A stretch of DNA of 64,000 bases from Agromyces fucosus (GCF_004134865.1 NZ_SDPO01000004.1:421673-485672); one strand, 5' to 3'; shown: positions 40,006 to 49,459, counted from the stretch's first letter. Notes: generated from the sequence alone by a model not told the origin. Program-made: numbers and translations.

Positions 40006-40050
40006 CGCGTATGCGGAGGGTGGCGCCCGAGGGCCCGACCGGAGAATCCC

Positions 40051-41964
40051 ATGACGCGACTGCTCGCCTCACTGCTCGCCGCGACCGACCCCGCGCCCTT
40101 CGCCGTCGTGCGCCGAGAGCACGAACCGACGCTCGACGTGCTCGTCGGCGACGTCGTCGACGTCGACCGCCTCGCCGACATCCCGCTCGACGGTGCCGAG
40201 GTGCTGGCGCTCGTGCCGTTCCGCCAGGTGCGCGAGCGCGGCTTCGTCGCGCACGACGATGGGGCTCCGCTCCGCTGCCTCGTCGTGCGCGAGCGGGAGA
40301 CGATCGGCCTCGACGTGGCGATCGGAATGCTGCCGGAGCATCCGATCGCCGTCGACGACCTCGCCGTCGACGTGAGCGATGCCGAGTACGCCGATCGGGT
40401 GCGGCGGGTGATCGACGACGAGATCGGTCGGGGCGAGGGCGCGAACTTCGTGATCCGGCGCGAGTTCACGGGGCGCATCGAGGCATCCGCCGCGCATGCG
40501 GTGCTCGGCTGGCTGCGCGCCCTGCTCGAGCACGAGGCCGGCGCCTACTGGACGTTCGCGATGCACACGCCAGGTCTCTCGACCGTCGGTGCGACACCCG
40601 AGCGTCACGTGTCGTCGATCGACGGGGTCGTCTCGATGAATCCGATCAGCGGCACCTTCCGCCATCTCGCGGGGCCGCCCGCCGACGACGACCTCGTCGC
40701 ATTCCTCGGCGACGTGAAGGAGCGCGAGGAGCTCGTCATGGTCGTCGACGAAGAACTCAAGATGATGAGCGCGGTGTGCCCCGACGGCGGGCGTATCCGG
40801 GGTCCGTTCCTGAAGCGGATGTCGCGGCTCACGCACACCGAGTACCTGCTCGAGGGACGCAGCGACCTCGACCCCCGCGAGGTGCTGCGGCTCACGATGT
40901 TCGCGCCGACCGTGACGGGTTCACCCATGGGCAACGCCTGCACGGTGATCGCGCGCCACGAGTCGACCGCCCGCGGATACTACGCGGGCGTGCTGGCGCG
41001 CTTCACGCCGGGAGCCGGCGGCTACGACCTCGATGCGCCCATCCTCATCCGCACGGCCTACGTCGACGGCGAGGGCGGGGTGCGCGTGCCCGTCGGGGCG
41101 ACGCTCGTGCGGCACTCCGACCCGGACGGCGAGGTGGCCGAGACGCACGCCAAGGCGGCCGGCGTCCTGACGGCGCTCGGGACGATTCCGCGAGCGGACG
41201 CGACGCCGACGTCGAGCACGGTCGGCGCATCGGCCGTGGGCGACGGTGCTCGCGACGACGACCGCATCGCCACGCTCCTCGACTCGCGCAACGACCACCT
41301 CGCGAGGTTCTGGAGCGCGCCGCAGGCGGCGCACCCGTCGCGCGGTACGAAGGCCCTCGTTATCGACGCCGGCGACGACTTCACGACGATGCTCGCCCAC
41401 CAGTTGCGGCACCTCGGCCTGGAGGCGCGGGTCGTGCCGTGGAACGAGGCCGTGCCCGAGGCATCCGACGACCTGGTGGTCTTCGGCCCGGGGCCCGGCG
41501 ACCCGCGCAACTCGGCCGATCCTCGGCTGAGGCGCCTGCGCGAGCTGATGGTCGAGCGGCTCGAGAGCGGCGCGCCGATGCTCGCCGTCTGCCTCAGCCA
41601 CCAGGTGCTTGCGACCCTCGCGGGTCTGCCGATCGCGCCGCTGCCTGCGCCGCGGCAGGGCGTGCAGCTCGACGTCGACCTGTTCGGCGAGCCGGCGGCG
41701 GTCGGCTTCTACAACACCTTCGCGGCGATGGCTGAGAACGGCTCGATCACCCCGGCCCTCGAACTCGAGGTGGCATCGGATGCCGCGACGGGTGTGGTGC
41801 ACGCGCTCCGCGGACCGCGGGTGGCCTCGGTGCAGGGACACCTCGAATCGGTGCTCTCACCCGATGGGCTCGAGGTGCTGGCGCGGCTCCTCGACGTGCT
41901 CCTCGGCCCGGTCGCCGTCGACGTACCAGCCGGAGGGCTGCGCGAGGCGTCTTCGCGGGCGTGA
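40051..41964 (+). CDS. PhzE-like anthranilate synthase: chorismate-binding domain fused to glutamine amidotransferase
   Basis: A 637-residue fusion with a GGAG ribosome site. The first ~400 residues are TrpE/PhzE-like: NFVIRREFTGRI, GATPERHVSS, MNPISGTFRH, VDEELKMMSAVCPDGG, FAPTVTGSPMGNA. The C-terminal part is a class I GATase: GPGPGDPRN, the nucleophile Cys514 in MLAVCLSHQVLA, and His597/Glu599 in VQGHLES. The signature cysteine segment reads CLSHQ rather than the common CLGHQ. The order (synthase then GATase) and length match PhzE and related anthranilate/2-amino-2-deoxyisochorismate synthases. The Trp attenuator upstream argues that it makes anthranilate for tryptophan. No other trp or phz gene is present here. 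Confidence 0.88.
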   Translation: MTRLLASLLAATDPAPFAVVRREHEPTLDVLVGDVVDVDRLADIPLDGAEVLALVPFRQVRERGFVAHDDGAPLRCLVVRERETIGLDVAIGMLPEHPIAVDDLAVDVSDAEYADRVRRVIDDEIGRGEGANFVIRREFTGRIEASAAHAVLGWLRALLEHEAGAYWTFAMHTPGLSTVGATPERHVSSIDGVVSMNPISGTFRHLAGPPADDDLVAFLGDVKEREELVMVVDEELKMMSAVCPDGGRIRGPFLKRMSRLTHTEYLLEGRSDLDPREVLRLTMFAPTVTGSPMGNACTVIARHESTARGYYAGVLARFTPGAGGYDLDAPILIRTAYVDGEGGVRVPVGATLVRHSDPDGEVAETHAKAAGVLTALGTIPRADATPTSSTVGASAVGDGARDDDRIATLLDSRNDHLARFWSAPQAAHPSRGTKALVIDAGDDFTTMLAHQLRHLGLEARVVPWNEAVPEASDDLVVFGPGPGDPRNSADPRLRRLRELMVERLESGAPMLAVCLSHQVLATLAGLPIAPLPAPRQGVQLDVDLFGEPAAVGFYNTFAAMAENGSITPALELEVASDAATGVVHALRGPRVASVQGHLESVLSPDGLEVLARLLDVLLGPVAVDVPAGGLREASSRA

Positions 41965-42057
41965 TCATCCCGCACTCGGTCGCGATCCGCAAGGCGTTGC
42001 CGCCGTCGACCGCGCGCGGTTGGCTGGGGCAACCCGACCCCGAGGAGGCGGATCACT

Positions 42058-42543
42058 GTGGACACGAGCACAATCGTCTGGATCATCGTCGGCATCGTCG
42101 TCGTCATCGCGATCGTCGTCGTCATCATCGTCATGGCGACGGGCAATCGGCGGCGCGAGGCCCGTCTCGAGGCCGATCGCCGGCGCGCGGCCGACCTTCG
42201 GCAGAGCGCGGCCGAAACCGACGCTGCGGCGCGTCAGCGTGAAGCGGATGCCGCAGCGGCTGCCGCCGACGCGAAGCGAGCCGAAGCCGCAGCCGCGCAG
42301 GCCCGACTCGACTCCGAGCGACTCGCCCGTGAGAGCGAGGCTCGCAACGCCGACGCGGCGGACCTGCACACCGAGGCCGACGACCGCCTGAAGAAGGCCG
42401 ACCGGCTTGACCCCGATGTCGACGACACCGCACGGGATGCAAACGTCGACACCACGGCACGGGATGCCGACGTCGACACCACGGCACGGGATGCCGACGT
42501 CGAGACGGGCCGCGGCAGGCACGGCACATCGACCTCGGCCTGA
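42058..42543 (+). CDS. Membrane-anchored coiled-coil protein with C-terminal 9-residue repeats
   Basis: A 161-residue protein, GTG start behind GAGGAGG. Residues 5-28 form one membrane helix (IVWIIVGIVVVIAIVVVIIV). A highly charged Ala/Arg/Glu-rich coiled coil follows to about residue 120. The tail has tandem nine-residue repeats of the type xVDTTARDA (27-bp DNA repeats at roughly 42416-42505). No enzymatic motif is visible. Similar short membrane proteins are common in Microbacteriaceae, without a known role. Confidence 0.75.
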   Translation: MDTSTIVWIIVGIVVVIAIVVVIIVMATGNRRREARLEADRRRAADLRQSAAETDAAARQREADAAAAAADAKRAEAAAAQARLDSERLARESEARNADAADLHTEADDRLKKADRLDPDVDDTARDANVDTTARDADVDTTARDADVETGRGRHGTSTSA

Positions 42544-42621
42544 GGTCGGCCCGACGTCGCGCGCTCGAGCCCGATTCTGCGGCACGACCGCGGGTCGGCT
42601 CGAGCGCGCCTCGGCGGCCGG

Positions 42622-43230
42622 TCAGCCGAGCGCGATGACCGCGTCGAGCATCTCGTCGCCGAGCGCGCGGTCGGCATAGATCACCCGATCGAGGTGCGTC
42701 GTGGTGCCGGGCGTCGAGGAGTGCTCGTCGTCGGAGCCGCCCAGGCGCGCAGCGCGCCCCCGCCACTGCAGCTCGAGCCCGATGCGCTCGATCACGCGGA
42801 TGGAGGCGGCGTTGTCGCCGAGCACCCTGGCCGTGACCGGGGTGTCGGGCCGGGTCGTCTGCGCTGCGGTGAGCGACGCCCTCGCGGCCTCGGTCGCGAA
42901 TCCGCGGCCCCAGGCCTCGGGAGCGAAGCGATAGCCGAGGTTCCAGGCGTCGAAGTCGAGCATTCTCGCTCCGGCCGAACCGAGGAACGCACCGGCGGGC
43001 AGTGCGCCGACGGGTTCTCGAAGGAACACCGCATTGTGGGAGAACCCGTACTCGAGCCGTCCGGCGATCGCCCGTTCGATGGCGTCCACCGACATGGCAC
43101 GACTCGTGTGCCTGCTGCTGGGAAGGTGCTCCCATGTTCGGGGGTCGCCGTACACGCGGAAGTACGCGTCGGCGTCGTCGAGGGTCAGCGGGCGAAGGAG
43201 GAGGCGTTCGGTGCGGAGTTCGTCGATCAT
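42622..43230 (-). CDS. GNAT-family N-acetyltransferase (RimJ/RimL-like)
   Basis: A 202-residue protein beginning MIDELRTERLLLRPLTLDDA, the classical RimJ-like start, behind GGAGG. The acetyl-CoA loop is in GYRFAPEAWGRGFATEAAR and the C-terminal NAASIRVIERIGLELQWRG is conserved. It would acetylate an amino group on a protein or small molecule. It follows the ABC-F gene by 31 bases on the same strand and may share its transcript. Confidence 0.88.
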   Translation of the reverse strand: MIDELRTERLLLRPLTLDDADAYFRVYGDPRTWEHLPSSRHTSRAMSVDAIERAIAGRLEYGFSHNAVFLREPVGALPAGAFLGSAGARMLDFDAWNLGYRFAPEAWGRGFATEAARASLTAAQTTRPDTPVTARVLGDNAASIRVIERIGLELQWRGRAARLGGSDDEHSSTPGTTTHLDRVIYADRALGDEMLDAVIALG

Positions 43231-43261
43231 CGCCTCCAAGTCTCGCAGCGGCAGCCGACAC

Positions 43262-44938
43262 TCAGCTGTCGGTGACCCGACCGGCTTCGACGTGCCAGCG
43301 GCGATCGAGACGCACATGCTCGAGCATGCGGCGGTCGTGCGTCACGAGCAGGAGCGTGCCCTCGTACGAGTCGAGGGCCTCTTCGAGCTGCTCGATCGCC
43401 GCGAGGTCGAGGTGGTTCGTCGGCTCGTCGAGCACGAGCACGTTGACGCCGCGCGCCTGCAGCAGCGCGAGGCCCGCGCGCGTGCGCTCACCGGGCGAGA
43501 GCGCGTCGACGGGGCGAAGGACGTGATCGGCCTTCAGCCCGAACTTCGCGAGCAGGGTGCGCACCTCGCCGGCCGAGTACTCGGGCACGAGGGCCTCGAA
43601 CGAGTCGGCGAGCGGCGCCGCCCCGGTGAGCTGCGTGCGAGCCTGGTCGATCTCGCCGATGGCGACGGATGTCCCGAGGCTCGCCGTTCCCGCATCGGCC
43701 GCGCGCCGCCCGAGCAGGAGGGCGAGCAACGTCGACTTGCCTGCTCCGTTCGGGCCGGTGATGCCGATGCGCTCCCCCGCATCGACCTGCAGCGAGACGG
43801 GGCCGAGCGTGAAGTCGCCCTGCTGCACCACGGCTTCGTTCAGCGTCGACACGACCGAGCTCGAACGCGGCGCCTGGCCGATCGTGAACTCGAGCTGCCA
43901 TTCCTTGCGCGGTTCCTCGACCTCGTCGAGGCGCGCGATGCGGCTCTCCATCTGGCGGACCTTCTGGGCCTGCTTCTCGCTCGACTCCGTCGCGGCCTTG
44001 CGCCGGATCTTGTCGTTGTCGGGCGACTTCTTCATCGCGTTGCGCACGCCCTGGCTCGACCACTCGCGCTGGGTGCGCGCCCGGCCGACGAGGTCGGCCT
44101 TCTTCGCGGCGAACTCCTCGTAGTCGTCGCGCTGCTGGCGCCGGGCGGTCGCCCGCTCCTCGAGGTACGCGTCGTAGCCACCGCCGTAGATGCGGTTGGA
44201 GTGCTGGGCGAGGTCGAGTTCGAGCACCCGGGTGACCGAGCGGGCGAGGAACTCCCGGTCATGGCTGACGAGCACCACGCCGCCGCGGATGCCGCGGACG
44301 AACGCCTCGAGTCGTTCGAGCCCGTCGAGATCGAGGTCGTTCGTGGGCTCGTCGAGCAGCACGAGGTCGAAGCGGGAGCAGAGCAGGGCGGCGAGCCCGA
44401 CGCGTGCGGCCTGTCCACCCGAGAGCGAGGTCATCATCGAGTCGGCGGAGAGGTGGGCGTCGCCGCCGTCGAGGCTGAGTCCGAGGTCGGCGAGCACCGC
44501 CGGGAGCCGCTCGTCGAGGTCGGCGGCGCCCGACGCGAGCCAGCGCTCGAGGGCCACCGAGTACTCGTCGGCGGGGTCGGGAGCCCCGGGCGCCGGGGCA
44601 TCCGTCGACCCCAGTGCCAGCGCGGCCGCGTCGAGACGAGCGGATGCCTCGGCCGCACCGGTGCGCCGCGCGACGTAGGTTGAGATGGTCTCGCCCTCCA
44701 CCCGCTCGTGCTCCTGCGGCAGCCAGCCGACGAAGGCATCGGCGGGCGAGAGATGCACGGTACCGGCCTGGGGTTCGAGCTCGCCCGCCAGAATGCGGAG
44801 CAGTGTCGACTTGCCGGCACCGTTGACGCCGACGATGCCGACGACATCACCCGGGGCCACCGTGAGGTCGAGGCCGTCGAAGAGTGTGCGGTGGGCGTAG
44901 CCCCCGGCGAGGCCCTGGGCCACGAGTGTTGCAGTCAC
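43262..44938 (-). CDS. ABC-F family ATPase (ribosome-associated type)
   Basis: A 558-residue soluble protein with two ABC domains and no membrane helix. Walker A motifs are GVNGAGKST and GPNGAGKST; signatures are [12 protein letters not shown] and the variant [13 protein letters not shown]; Walker B segments are [12 protein letters not shown] and [12 protein letters not shown]. The region between domains (residues about 235-330) is the basic, coiled P-site interaction motif ([37 protein letters not shown]). Members act on the ribosome as translation factors or antibiotic-protection proteins; which applies is not decidable. TAGGGT six bases before the GTG indicates a leaderless message. Confidence 0.9.
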   Translation of the reverse strand: MTATLVAQGLAGGYAHRTLFDGLDLTVAPGDVVGIVGVNGAGKSTLLRILAGELEPQAGTVHLSPADAFVGWLPQEHERVEGETISTYVARRTGAAEASARLDAAALALGSTDAPAPGAPDPADEYSVALERWLASGAADLDERLPAVLADLGLSLDGGDAHLSADSMMTSLSGGQAARVGLAALLCSRFDLVLLDEPTNDLDLDGLERLEAFVRGIRGGVVLVSHDREFLARSVTRVLELDLAQHSNRIYGGGYDAYLEERATARRQQRDDYEEFAAKKADLVGRARTQREWSSQGVRNAMKKSPDNDKIRRKAATESSEKQAQKVRQMESRIARLDEVEEPRKEWQLEFTIGQAPRSSSVVSTLNEAVVQQGDFTLGPVSLQVDAGERIGITGPNGAGKSTLLALLLGRRAADAGTASLGTSVAIGEIDQARTQLTGAAPLADSFEALVPEYSAGEVRTLLAKFGLKADHVLRPVDALSPGERTRAGLALLQARGVNVLVLDEPTNHLDLAAIEQLEEALDSYEGTLLLVTHDRRMLEHVRLDRRWHVEAGRVTDS

Positions 44939-44944
44939 CGGTCA

Positions 44945-44950
44945 ACCCTA
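44945..44950 (-). promoter_or_regulatory. -10 element of a probable leaderless ABC-F promoter
   Basis: TAGGGT on the minus strand, six bases before the GTG start, matches TANNNT; no ribosome site is present. Confidence 0.45.
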
Positions 44951-44969
44951 GCCAGCGGCTGCTGGGAGT

Positions 44970-45758
44970 TCAGCGCCGCCAGCGATACGGCGTCGTCGTC
45001 GAGACCCGCACGAGCCCCGACCGTTCGAGGATGGGCCGCGAGAACTCGGTCGAGTCCGAATTGATGAGCCGTTTGCCCATCGCGATCGCCGACTTCGCAC
45101 GTGCCGAGGTCAACGCGCGGTAGACGCCGCGACCGCGCCATTCCTCACGGGTCGCTCCGCCCCAGATGCCCGCGAAGTCGGTGCCGGCCACCGGTTCGAG
45201 CCGCCCTGCGCTGACGATGCCCCCGTCGGCCTCGGCGACCCAGAGCTCCATGCCGTCGCCGCGAGCGAGCCGCGCGAGCACGGCATCGGCGGTAGCGTCG
45301 GAGAACTCGTCGCCGAACACCTCGCCCTGCATGCGGCACATCGCACGGACGTCGGATTCCTCGGTCACCCGGCGCACGGTGACGCCGTCGGGCAGTGGAA
45401 CGTCCGCGACGAGTGCGCTCGCCTGGCCGATCATGATCGATTCGGCTTCATCGGCCTCGAAGCCGTTGGCGAGGAGGGTGCCGTGCAGGCCGGGGGCGGC
45501 ATCGTGGCCACGGGTCTTCCACTCCACCCGGGTGATCTCGGGATCGGCGAGGTAGTGGGCGAGCGCGCCGACGACGAGGCCGGCGATCTCGGTCGCGGTC
45601 GCCCCGTCGAGGTCGCGATACGTCACGAAACCGCGGCCTCCGGCGAAGGTGACCAACCGCAACGGGCCGAGCCGTTCGACCGCGATCGCACTCGGCGTCT
45701 CAGCGTCGGTGCGGAGTTGGTCGTCGTAGGCGCGCAGCCACTCGTCGGCGAGGATCAT
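44970..45758 (-). CDS. GNAT-family N-acetyltransferase, two-domain
   Basis: A 262-residue protein. The N-terminal half is divergent; the C-terminal GNAT core holds AGIWGGATREEWRGRGVYRALTSARA, containing the R-x-x-G-x-G/V acetyl-CoA loop, and a C-terminal ERSGLVRVSTTTPYRWRR typical of a family of actinobacterial acetyltransferases. The ATG at 45758 follows GGGGG; an ATG three codons earlier (45767) is possible. Substrate unknown. A palindromic site lies just upstream. Confidence 0.82.
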   Translation of the reverse strand: MILADEWLRAYDDQLRTDAETPSAIAVERLGPLRLVTFAGGRGFVTYRDLDGATATEIAGLVVGALAHYLADPEITRVEWKTRGHDAAPGLHGTLLANGFEADEAESIMIGQASALVADVPLPDGVTVRRVTEESDVRAMCRMQGEVFGDEFSDATADAVLARLARGDGMELWVAEADGGIVSAGRLEPVAGTDFAGIWGGATREEWRGRGVYRALTSARAKSAIAMGKRLINSDSTEFSRPILERSGLVRVSTTTPYRWRR

Positions 45759-45779
45759 GGCCCCCATACTGGGGGGAAT

Positions 45780-45796
45780 GGTTGCAGAAAGCAACC
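45780..45796. promoter_or_regulatory. Perfect palindromic site GGTTGC-N5-GCAACC
   Basis: GGTTGC (45780-45785) and GCAACC (45791-45796) flank five bases, 22 bases before the acetyltransferase start. The symmetry and position suggest a repressor operator; a small stem-loop is the alternative. Confidence 0.4.
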
Positions 45797-45820
45797 TTCT
45801 GAGGATTGCTCGCGGAACGT

Positions 45821-45850
45821 CGGACCGCCCGGCGGGCTCGAGGCGGTCCG
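45821..45850 (-). terminator. Hairpin terminator after the 45863-46447 acetyltransferase gene
   Basis: CGGACCGCC and GGCGGTCCG form a 9-bp stem with a 12-base loop, 12 bases beyond the acetyltransferase stop. Confidence 0.55.
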
Positions 45851-45862
45851 CGAGATCGGTGG

Positions 45863-46447
45863 TCAGCCGGCTCGCGACGCCCGCCACTCCTCGCCGAGGA
45901 TCGCGTACGTGTAGCCGTCGACCCAGCCGAGGTCCGCATGCCAGGAATCGCGCACACCGTGCTGCTCGCGCCGCATTCCCAGCTTCTCCATGACGCGCCA
46001 CGACGCCGTGTTGTCGGCGAAGCAGCCGGCTGTGACGCGGTGCACGCCGAGCTCGCCGAACGCGAGGTCGAGGAGCGCCCGGGCGATCTCGGTGGCGTAC
46101 CCCCTGCCGGCATGCGCGGGCGCCACCCCGTAGCCGATTCCGCCCTCCGCGCGCCGCCATGGACCCGGATCGACGTGGTTCTGCCCCATCGCATCGGTGA
46201 TCCAGAGCGACCCGGTGCCCACGACCTCGTCGCCGACGACGGCGATCGCCGAGTGGTCGTTCGGGTCGTCGATCCCGTCGAGCCAGACCTTGCGGAAGGC
46301 GGCGGGCTCGACCTCGGTGCGCAACAGCCAGCGGGTGACCTCGGGGCGATTGCGCCACTCGAGGACCTGGTCGAGGTCGGCGTTCGTCGGCGGCCGCAGG
46401 GTGATCGGTCCGGCGGACCGCGGCCAGTGCACGTCGGGTGTCGTCAT
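45863..46447 (-). CDS. GNAT-family N-acetyltransferase (RimJ/RimL-like)
   Basis: A 194-residue protein with AGGAGG directly before the ATG. It shows ITLRPPTNADLDQVLEWRNRPEVTRW, GIGYGVAPAHAGRGYATEIARALL with the acetyl-CoA loop, and VTAGCFADNTASWRVMEKLGMRREQH, all classical for the RimJ group. The substrate is not predictable. It is the third of four GNAT genes in this 10-kb stretch. Confidence 0.88.
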   Translation of the reverse strand: MTTPDVHWPRSAGPITLRPPTNADLDQVLEWRNRPEVTRWLLRTEVEPAAFRKVWLDGIDDPNDHSAIAVVGDEVVGTGSLWITDAMGQNHVDPGPWRRAEGGIGYGVAPAHAGRGYATEIARALLDLAFGELGVHRVTAGCFADNTASWRVMEKLGMRREQHGVRDSWHADLGWVDGYTYAILGEEWRASRAG

Positions 46448-46496
46448 GCCTCCTGCTTAGCAGGCGAGCGCCCGGTGCACGAGTCGGGACCTGCTG

Positions 46497-47357
46497 CTAC
46501 TTCACGAGTCGCGAGAGCACCCGGTCGGCGAGCGGCTTGCCGCCGGTCTGGCATCCCGGGCAGTACTGGAACGTCGAATCGGCGAAGATGACCTGCCGAA
46601 TCGTGTCGCCGCAGACCTCGCAGGTCTCCCCGGTGCGTCCATGCACGCGCATCCCGCGACGCTTGGCGTCTTTGAGCTCGGCGGGCGGGCGACCGGATGC
46701 CACGGCAACCGCCTCCGCGAGGGTGTCCCGCATCGCCCGGTAGAGCGTCTCGACCTGCTCGGGCGCGAGTTTCGCGGCGAGCGCGTACGGCGACATCTTC
46801 GCGGCGTGCAGGATCTCGTCGGAGTAGGCGTTGCCGATGCCGGCGAACACCGATTGGTCGCGCAGCACCCCCTTGATCTGCGTGCGGCGGCCGTCGAGCA
46901 CGGCGGCGAAGTCGGCGAGGGTGAAGTCGGGTGCGGTCGGATCGGGCCCGAGTCGCGCGATGCCCGGCACCTCGGCGGGGTCGTGCACGACGTACACCGC
47001 GAGGGACTTCTTGGTGCCGGCCTCGGTCAGGTCGAAACCCGAACCGTCGTCGAGGCGCACGCGCAGCGCGAGCGGTGAGCGACCGGGCTTGACCGGCGTC
47101 GACGGCACCTCGTCGTACCAGCGGAGCCAGCCGGCCCGTGCGAGGTGGAAGACGAGGTGGAGGGCACCGGTGTCGAGGTCGACGAACTTGCCATGACGAC
47201 GCACCCGCTCGATGCGCTGCCCCTCGAGCGCGGCGAGCGGCGGGTCGAAGGTCTTGAGCGCCGAGATCGCCGCGACCCGGAGCGAGGCGAAGGCGTGGCC
47301 CGCCGCGCGCTCGTCGAGGAACGCGGCGAGCGCCTGCACTTCGGGAAGCTCGGGCAC
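46497..47357 (-). CDS. Fpg/Nei-family DNA glycosylase, paralogue 1
   Basis: A 286-residue protein starting GTG: MPELPEVQALAAFL, with the catalytic N-terminal Pro2 and Glu3 of formamidopyrimidine glycosylases; AGGAT lies upstream. The beta-sandwich lysine is in RRHGKFVDLD. The helix-two-turn-helix contains IGNAYSDEILHAAKMSP. The C-terminal zinc finger CEVCGDTIRQ / YCPGCQTGG has four cysteines but lacks the usual Arg before the second pair (reads DSTFQYC). It should excise oxidised bases and nick DNA. A second paralogue of equal length lies 2.1 kb away beyond a sigma factor and its partner. Confidence 0.9.
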   Translation of the reverse strand: MPELPEVQALAAFLDERAAGHAFASLRVAAISALKTFDPPLAALEGQRIERVRRHGKFVDLDTGALHLVFHLARAGWLRWYDEVPSTPVKPGRSPLALRVRLDDGSGFDLTEAGTKKSLAVYVVHDPAEVPGIARLGPDPTAPDFTLADFAAVLDGRRTQIKGVLRDQSVFAGIGNAYSDEILHAAKMSPYALAAKLAPEQVETLYRAMRDTLAEAVAVASGRPPAELKDAKRRGMRVHGRTGETCEVCGDTIRQVIFADSTFQYCPGCQTGGKPLADRVLSRLVK

Positions 47358-47414
47358 ACTGACATCCTGCACCTTGCCGCCGACCGTCGCACCCTTCGAG
47401 GGCCCCGGTCGGCC

Positions 47415-48755
47415 CTACTCGGTCGAGAAGTCGAGCTTCGAGTCGGTGACCGCGACGACCGACCAGGTGCCGCCGTCGGCGTCGGTGAACTCGTAGGCGG
47501 GAACGACGATCACGCTGCCGTCGGGCTGCCACTGGCTCGAGAGCCCGAGGCGCGCGCTGACGATCTTCACATCGTTCACGGGCCACGCGACGGAACTGCC
47601 GGCCGTCGGCGTCGCCGGAGGTTCGGTCGGAGGCACCCATTCCTCGGTCATGAGCCCGGCCGGCCCCTCGGTCGCGGCGAACGGCATCGCGGTCGTCTGG
47701 GCGCCGAACCGCGGATCGGAGAGCCGCTCGAAGGCCTGCTGCTCGCTGACGATCTCGTAGTCGCCCAACGCGACGAGGCCGGCGAGCGCCCCGGACGCGC
47801 TGACGATGCCGGCCTTGGAGAGCTCGAGCGACCACGACTGGTCGATGCGCTGGCCGTCGACGACCGGCCACGCCTGCGCCATGCGCGTGACCGCGCCCTC
47901 CCAGGTCTCGGAGGTGTACTCGAACGCGTCGGCGTCGCGGCCCGCGGCGGTGACGAGCGACCGGAGCGCATCGATCGCGGCGGCCTCGCTCGGCAGGTCG
48001 GCGACGGGAGGCTCGCACGCCGGCATCTCGGGAATCACCGCATCGTCCGGAGTCGCCGGTTCGACCGTCATCGGCCCGCAGTTCCACGGGTTGATCGCCG
48101 GGTCGGAGTACGAGAAGCCGAGCGTGCCGTCGAGCCCGACGAAGAGGGCCGGGCCGGAGCCGTCCTGAGGCCCGACGGTCCAGCTGCCGTCCTTCAGCAC
48201 CGGCGTGCCCTCGACGCCGAGCGCCGCGGCGAGCGCGGCGACAGTCTCGGTGTTCGACGCTGCTCGCGCGTCGTAGGCGTACGCCGGTGCCGTGCCGCCG
48301 TCGGTGGAGAGCCCCGAGGCGCTGAACACGTTGCGACCGTATCCATAGGGCATCATCGTGTCGTTGACACCGGGCCCCGCCATCTTGCCGCTGGCGGCGT
48401 CGAATGCCGAGGACTCCTGCGTGGCGCCCTCTTGCGCGGTGCCCAGCGAGATCGGTGCGGCGGCGAGCTCGGTCGATCCGGCGGTCAGCGTCCCGATGCC
48501 GAACCCGGCACCGCCGACGACGGCGACCGAGGCGGCCACCGCGGCGACGACGAGCCAGCGCGGACGGCGCCGCGCGCGCTCGGCACCGAGGTCGGTCACA
48601 GCGGCCGAGGTGGAATCGTCGGCTGCGGCATCCGGTGTCTCAGCCGTGCTCTGCGCGATGACGTCCTCGACGAATCCGGGGCGGGGTTCGACACCCGCTG
48701 CGGGGTCGGCGGCACGCAGTCGTGCGACCGGGTCGAGCTCGTTGTCGTCGTTCAT
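47415..48755 (-). CDS. Membrane protein partner of the ECF sigma factor (probable anti-sigma-like)
   Basis: A 446-residue protein. ATG 48755 is chosen with GAAGGG eight bases upstream; GTG 48764 is in frame. The short acidic N-terminal cytoplasmic part (about 65 residues, with DPVARLRAADPAAGVEPRPGF) precedes one membrane helix (LVVAAVAASVAVVGGAGFGIG). The large extracellular part has no clear domain; its end (VVVPAYEFTDADGGTWSVVAV) recalls lipoprotein-like beta proteins. The gene follows the sigma gene by 81 bases. Topology and position suggest that it senses envelope conditions and controls the sigma factor, but no zinc-type anti-sigma motif is seen. Confidence 0.75.
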   Translation of the reverse strand: MNDDNELDPVARLRAADPAAGVEPRPGFVEDVIAQSTAETPDAAADDSTSAAVTDLGAERARRRPRWLVVAAVAASVAVVGGAGFGIGTLTAGSTELAAAPISLGTAQEGATQESSAFDAASGKMAGPGVNDTMMPYGYGRNVFSASGLSTDGGTAPAYAYDARAASNTETVAALAAALGVEGTPVLKDGSWTVGPQDGSGPALFVGLDGTLGFSYSDPAINPWNCGPMTVEPATPDDAVIPEMPACEPPVADLPSEAAAIDALRSLVTAAGRDADAFEYTSETWEGAVTRMAQAWPVVDGQRIDQSWSLELSKAGIVSASGALAGLVALGDYEIVSEQQAFERLSDPRFGAQTTAMPFAATEGPAGLMTEEWVPPTEPPATPTAGSSVAWPVNDVKIVSARLGLSSQWQPDGSVIVVPAYEFTDADGGTWSVVAVTDSKLDFSTE

Positions 48756-48836
48756 GTCGGACACCCTTCGTGCGTGCGGTTCACTGGGGATATGTCCGGA
48801 GCGGGCGAGATCTTGCAGCGGGGGCCGGGCACCGGA

Positions 48837-49358
48837 CTAGAACGACAGGCGCTCGCCCCAGGCTTCGCGCAGGCGCTTGCGCGCACGGGAGAGCGCGGCA
48901 TCCGCTCCGGAGCGCGAGATGCCGAGCACCTCGGCGAGCTCCTGTCCGTCGAGGCCCTCCCACGCGTGCAGGAGCAGGATCCGCCGGTCGCGTTCGCCGA
49001 CGCTCGCGAGCGCCCCGCGCAGCTCGGCGTCGAAGAGCGCGCTCAGCTCGGGGTCGTGCTCGATCCGCACCGTCCCCGACTCCGGCACCTCTTCCACCGG
49101 GAGGTCGACGTGCTTGCGACGACCGTTCGCGAGGATGAAGCCCGCGGTGCGGTAGAGCCAGGGCAACACCGCCTCGCGCGGCACGTCGGCCCGGCGACGC
49201 CACGCGGTCGCGAAGACCTCCGCGGCGAGGTCCTCCGCGTCCTGGCGGGGTCCCCGCCTGGCGAAGTATCGGACGAGGGCGGTCGAGTGCTCGCGGACGA
49301 CCTCGGTGAACCAGGCCGTCTCGGCGCTCGTCGCGGACGTGTCTGCGGGCTCGGGCAT
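48837..49358 (-). CDS. ECF-type RNA polymerase sigma factor
   Basis: A 173-residue sigma-70-family factor with a GAGGAGG ribosome site. Region 2 is visible in AWFTEVVREHSTALVRYFARR and DAEDLAAEVFATAWRR (the conserved DAEDLxQEvF core); region 4 is LASVGERDRRILLLHAWEGLDGQELAEVLGISRSGADAALSRARKRLRE with the HTH. It directs polymerase to a stress regulon that cannot be named from sequence. The next gene encodes a membrane partner, and a Fpg-type glycosylase gene lies on each side of the pair. Confidence 0.9.
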   Translation of the reverse strand: MPEPADTSATSAETAWFTEVVREHSTALVRYFARRGPRQDAEDLAAEVFATAWRRRADVPREAVLPWLYRTAGFILANGRRKHVDLPVEEVPESGTVRIEHDPELSALFDAELRGALASVGERDRRILLLHAWEGLDGQELAEVLGISRSGADAALSRARKRLREAWGERLSF

Positions 49359-49459
49359 CGCCACCTCCTCGGCTGCATCGGCGGGTGCTGCGGTGCTGGC
49401 GATCCTCACACCACGTTTATGTCGCGTCAGCCGCGAGTCTTGCACGCCCGGCGGGCGAT

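Noticed and set aside
40051..41964. A phenazine biosynthesis gene cluster based on the PhzE-like gene
   Set aside because: No phzA/B, D, F or G gene is nearby, and the Trp attenuator upstream fits anthranilate production for tryptophan better.
43262..44938. An antibiotic-resistance ABC-F protein
   Set aside because: Housekeeping and resistance ABC-F proteins share all visible motifs; without a subfamily assignment the resistance claim is not supported.
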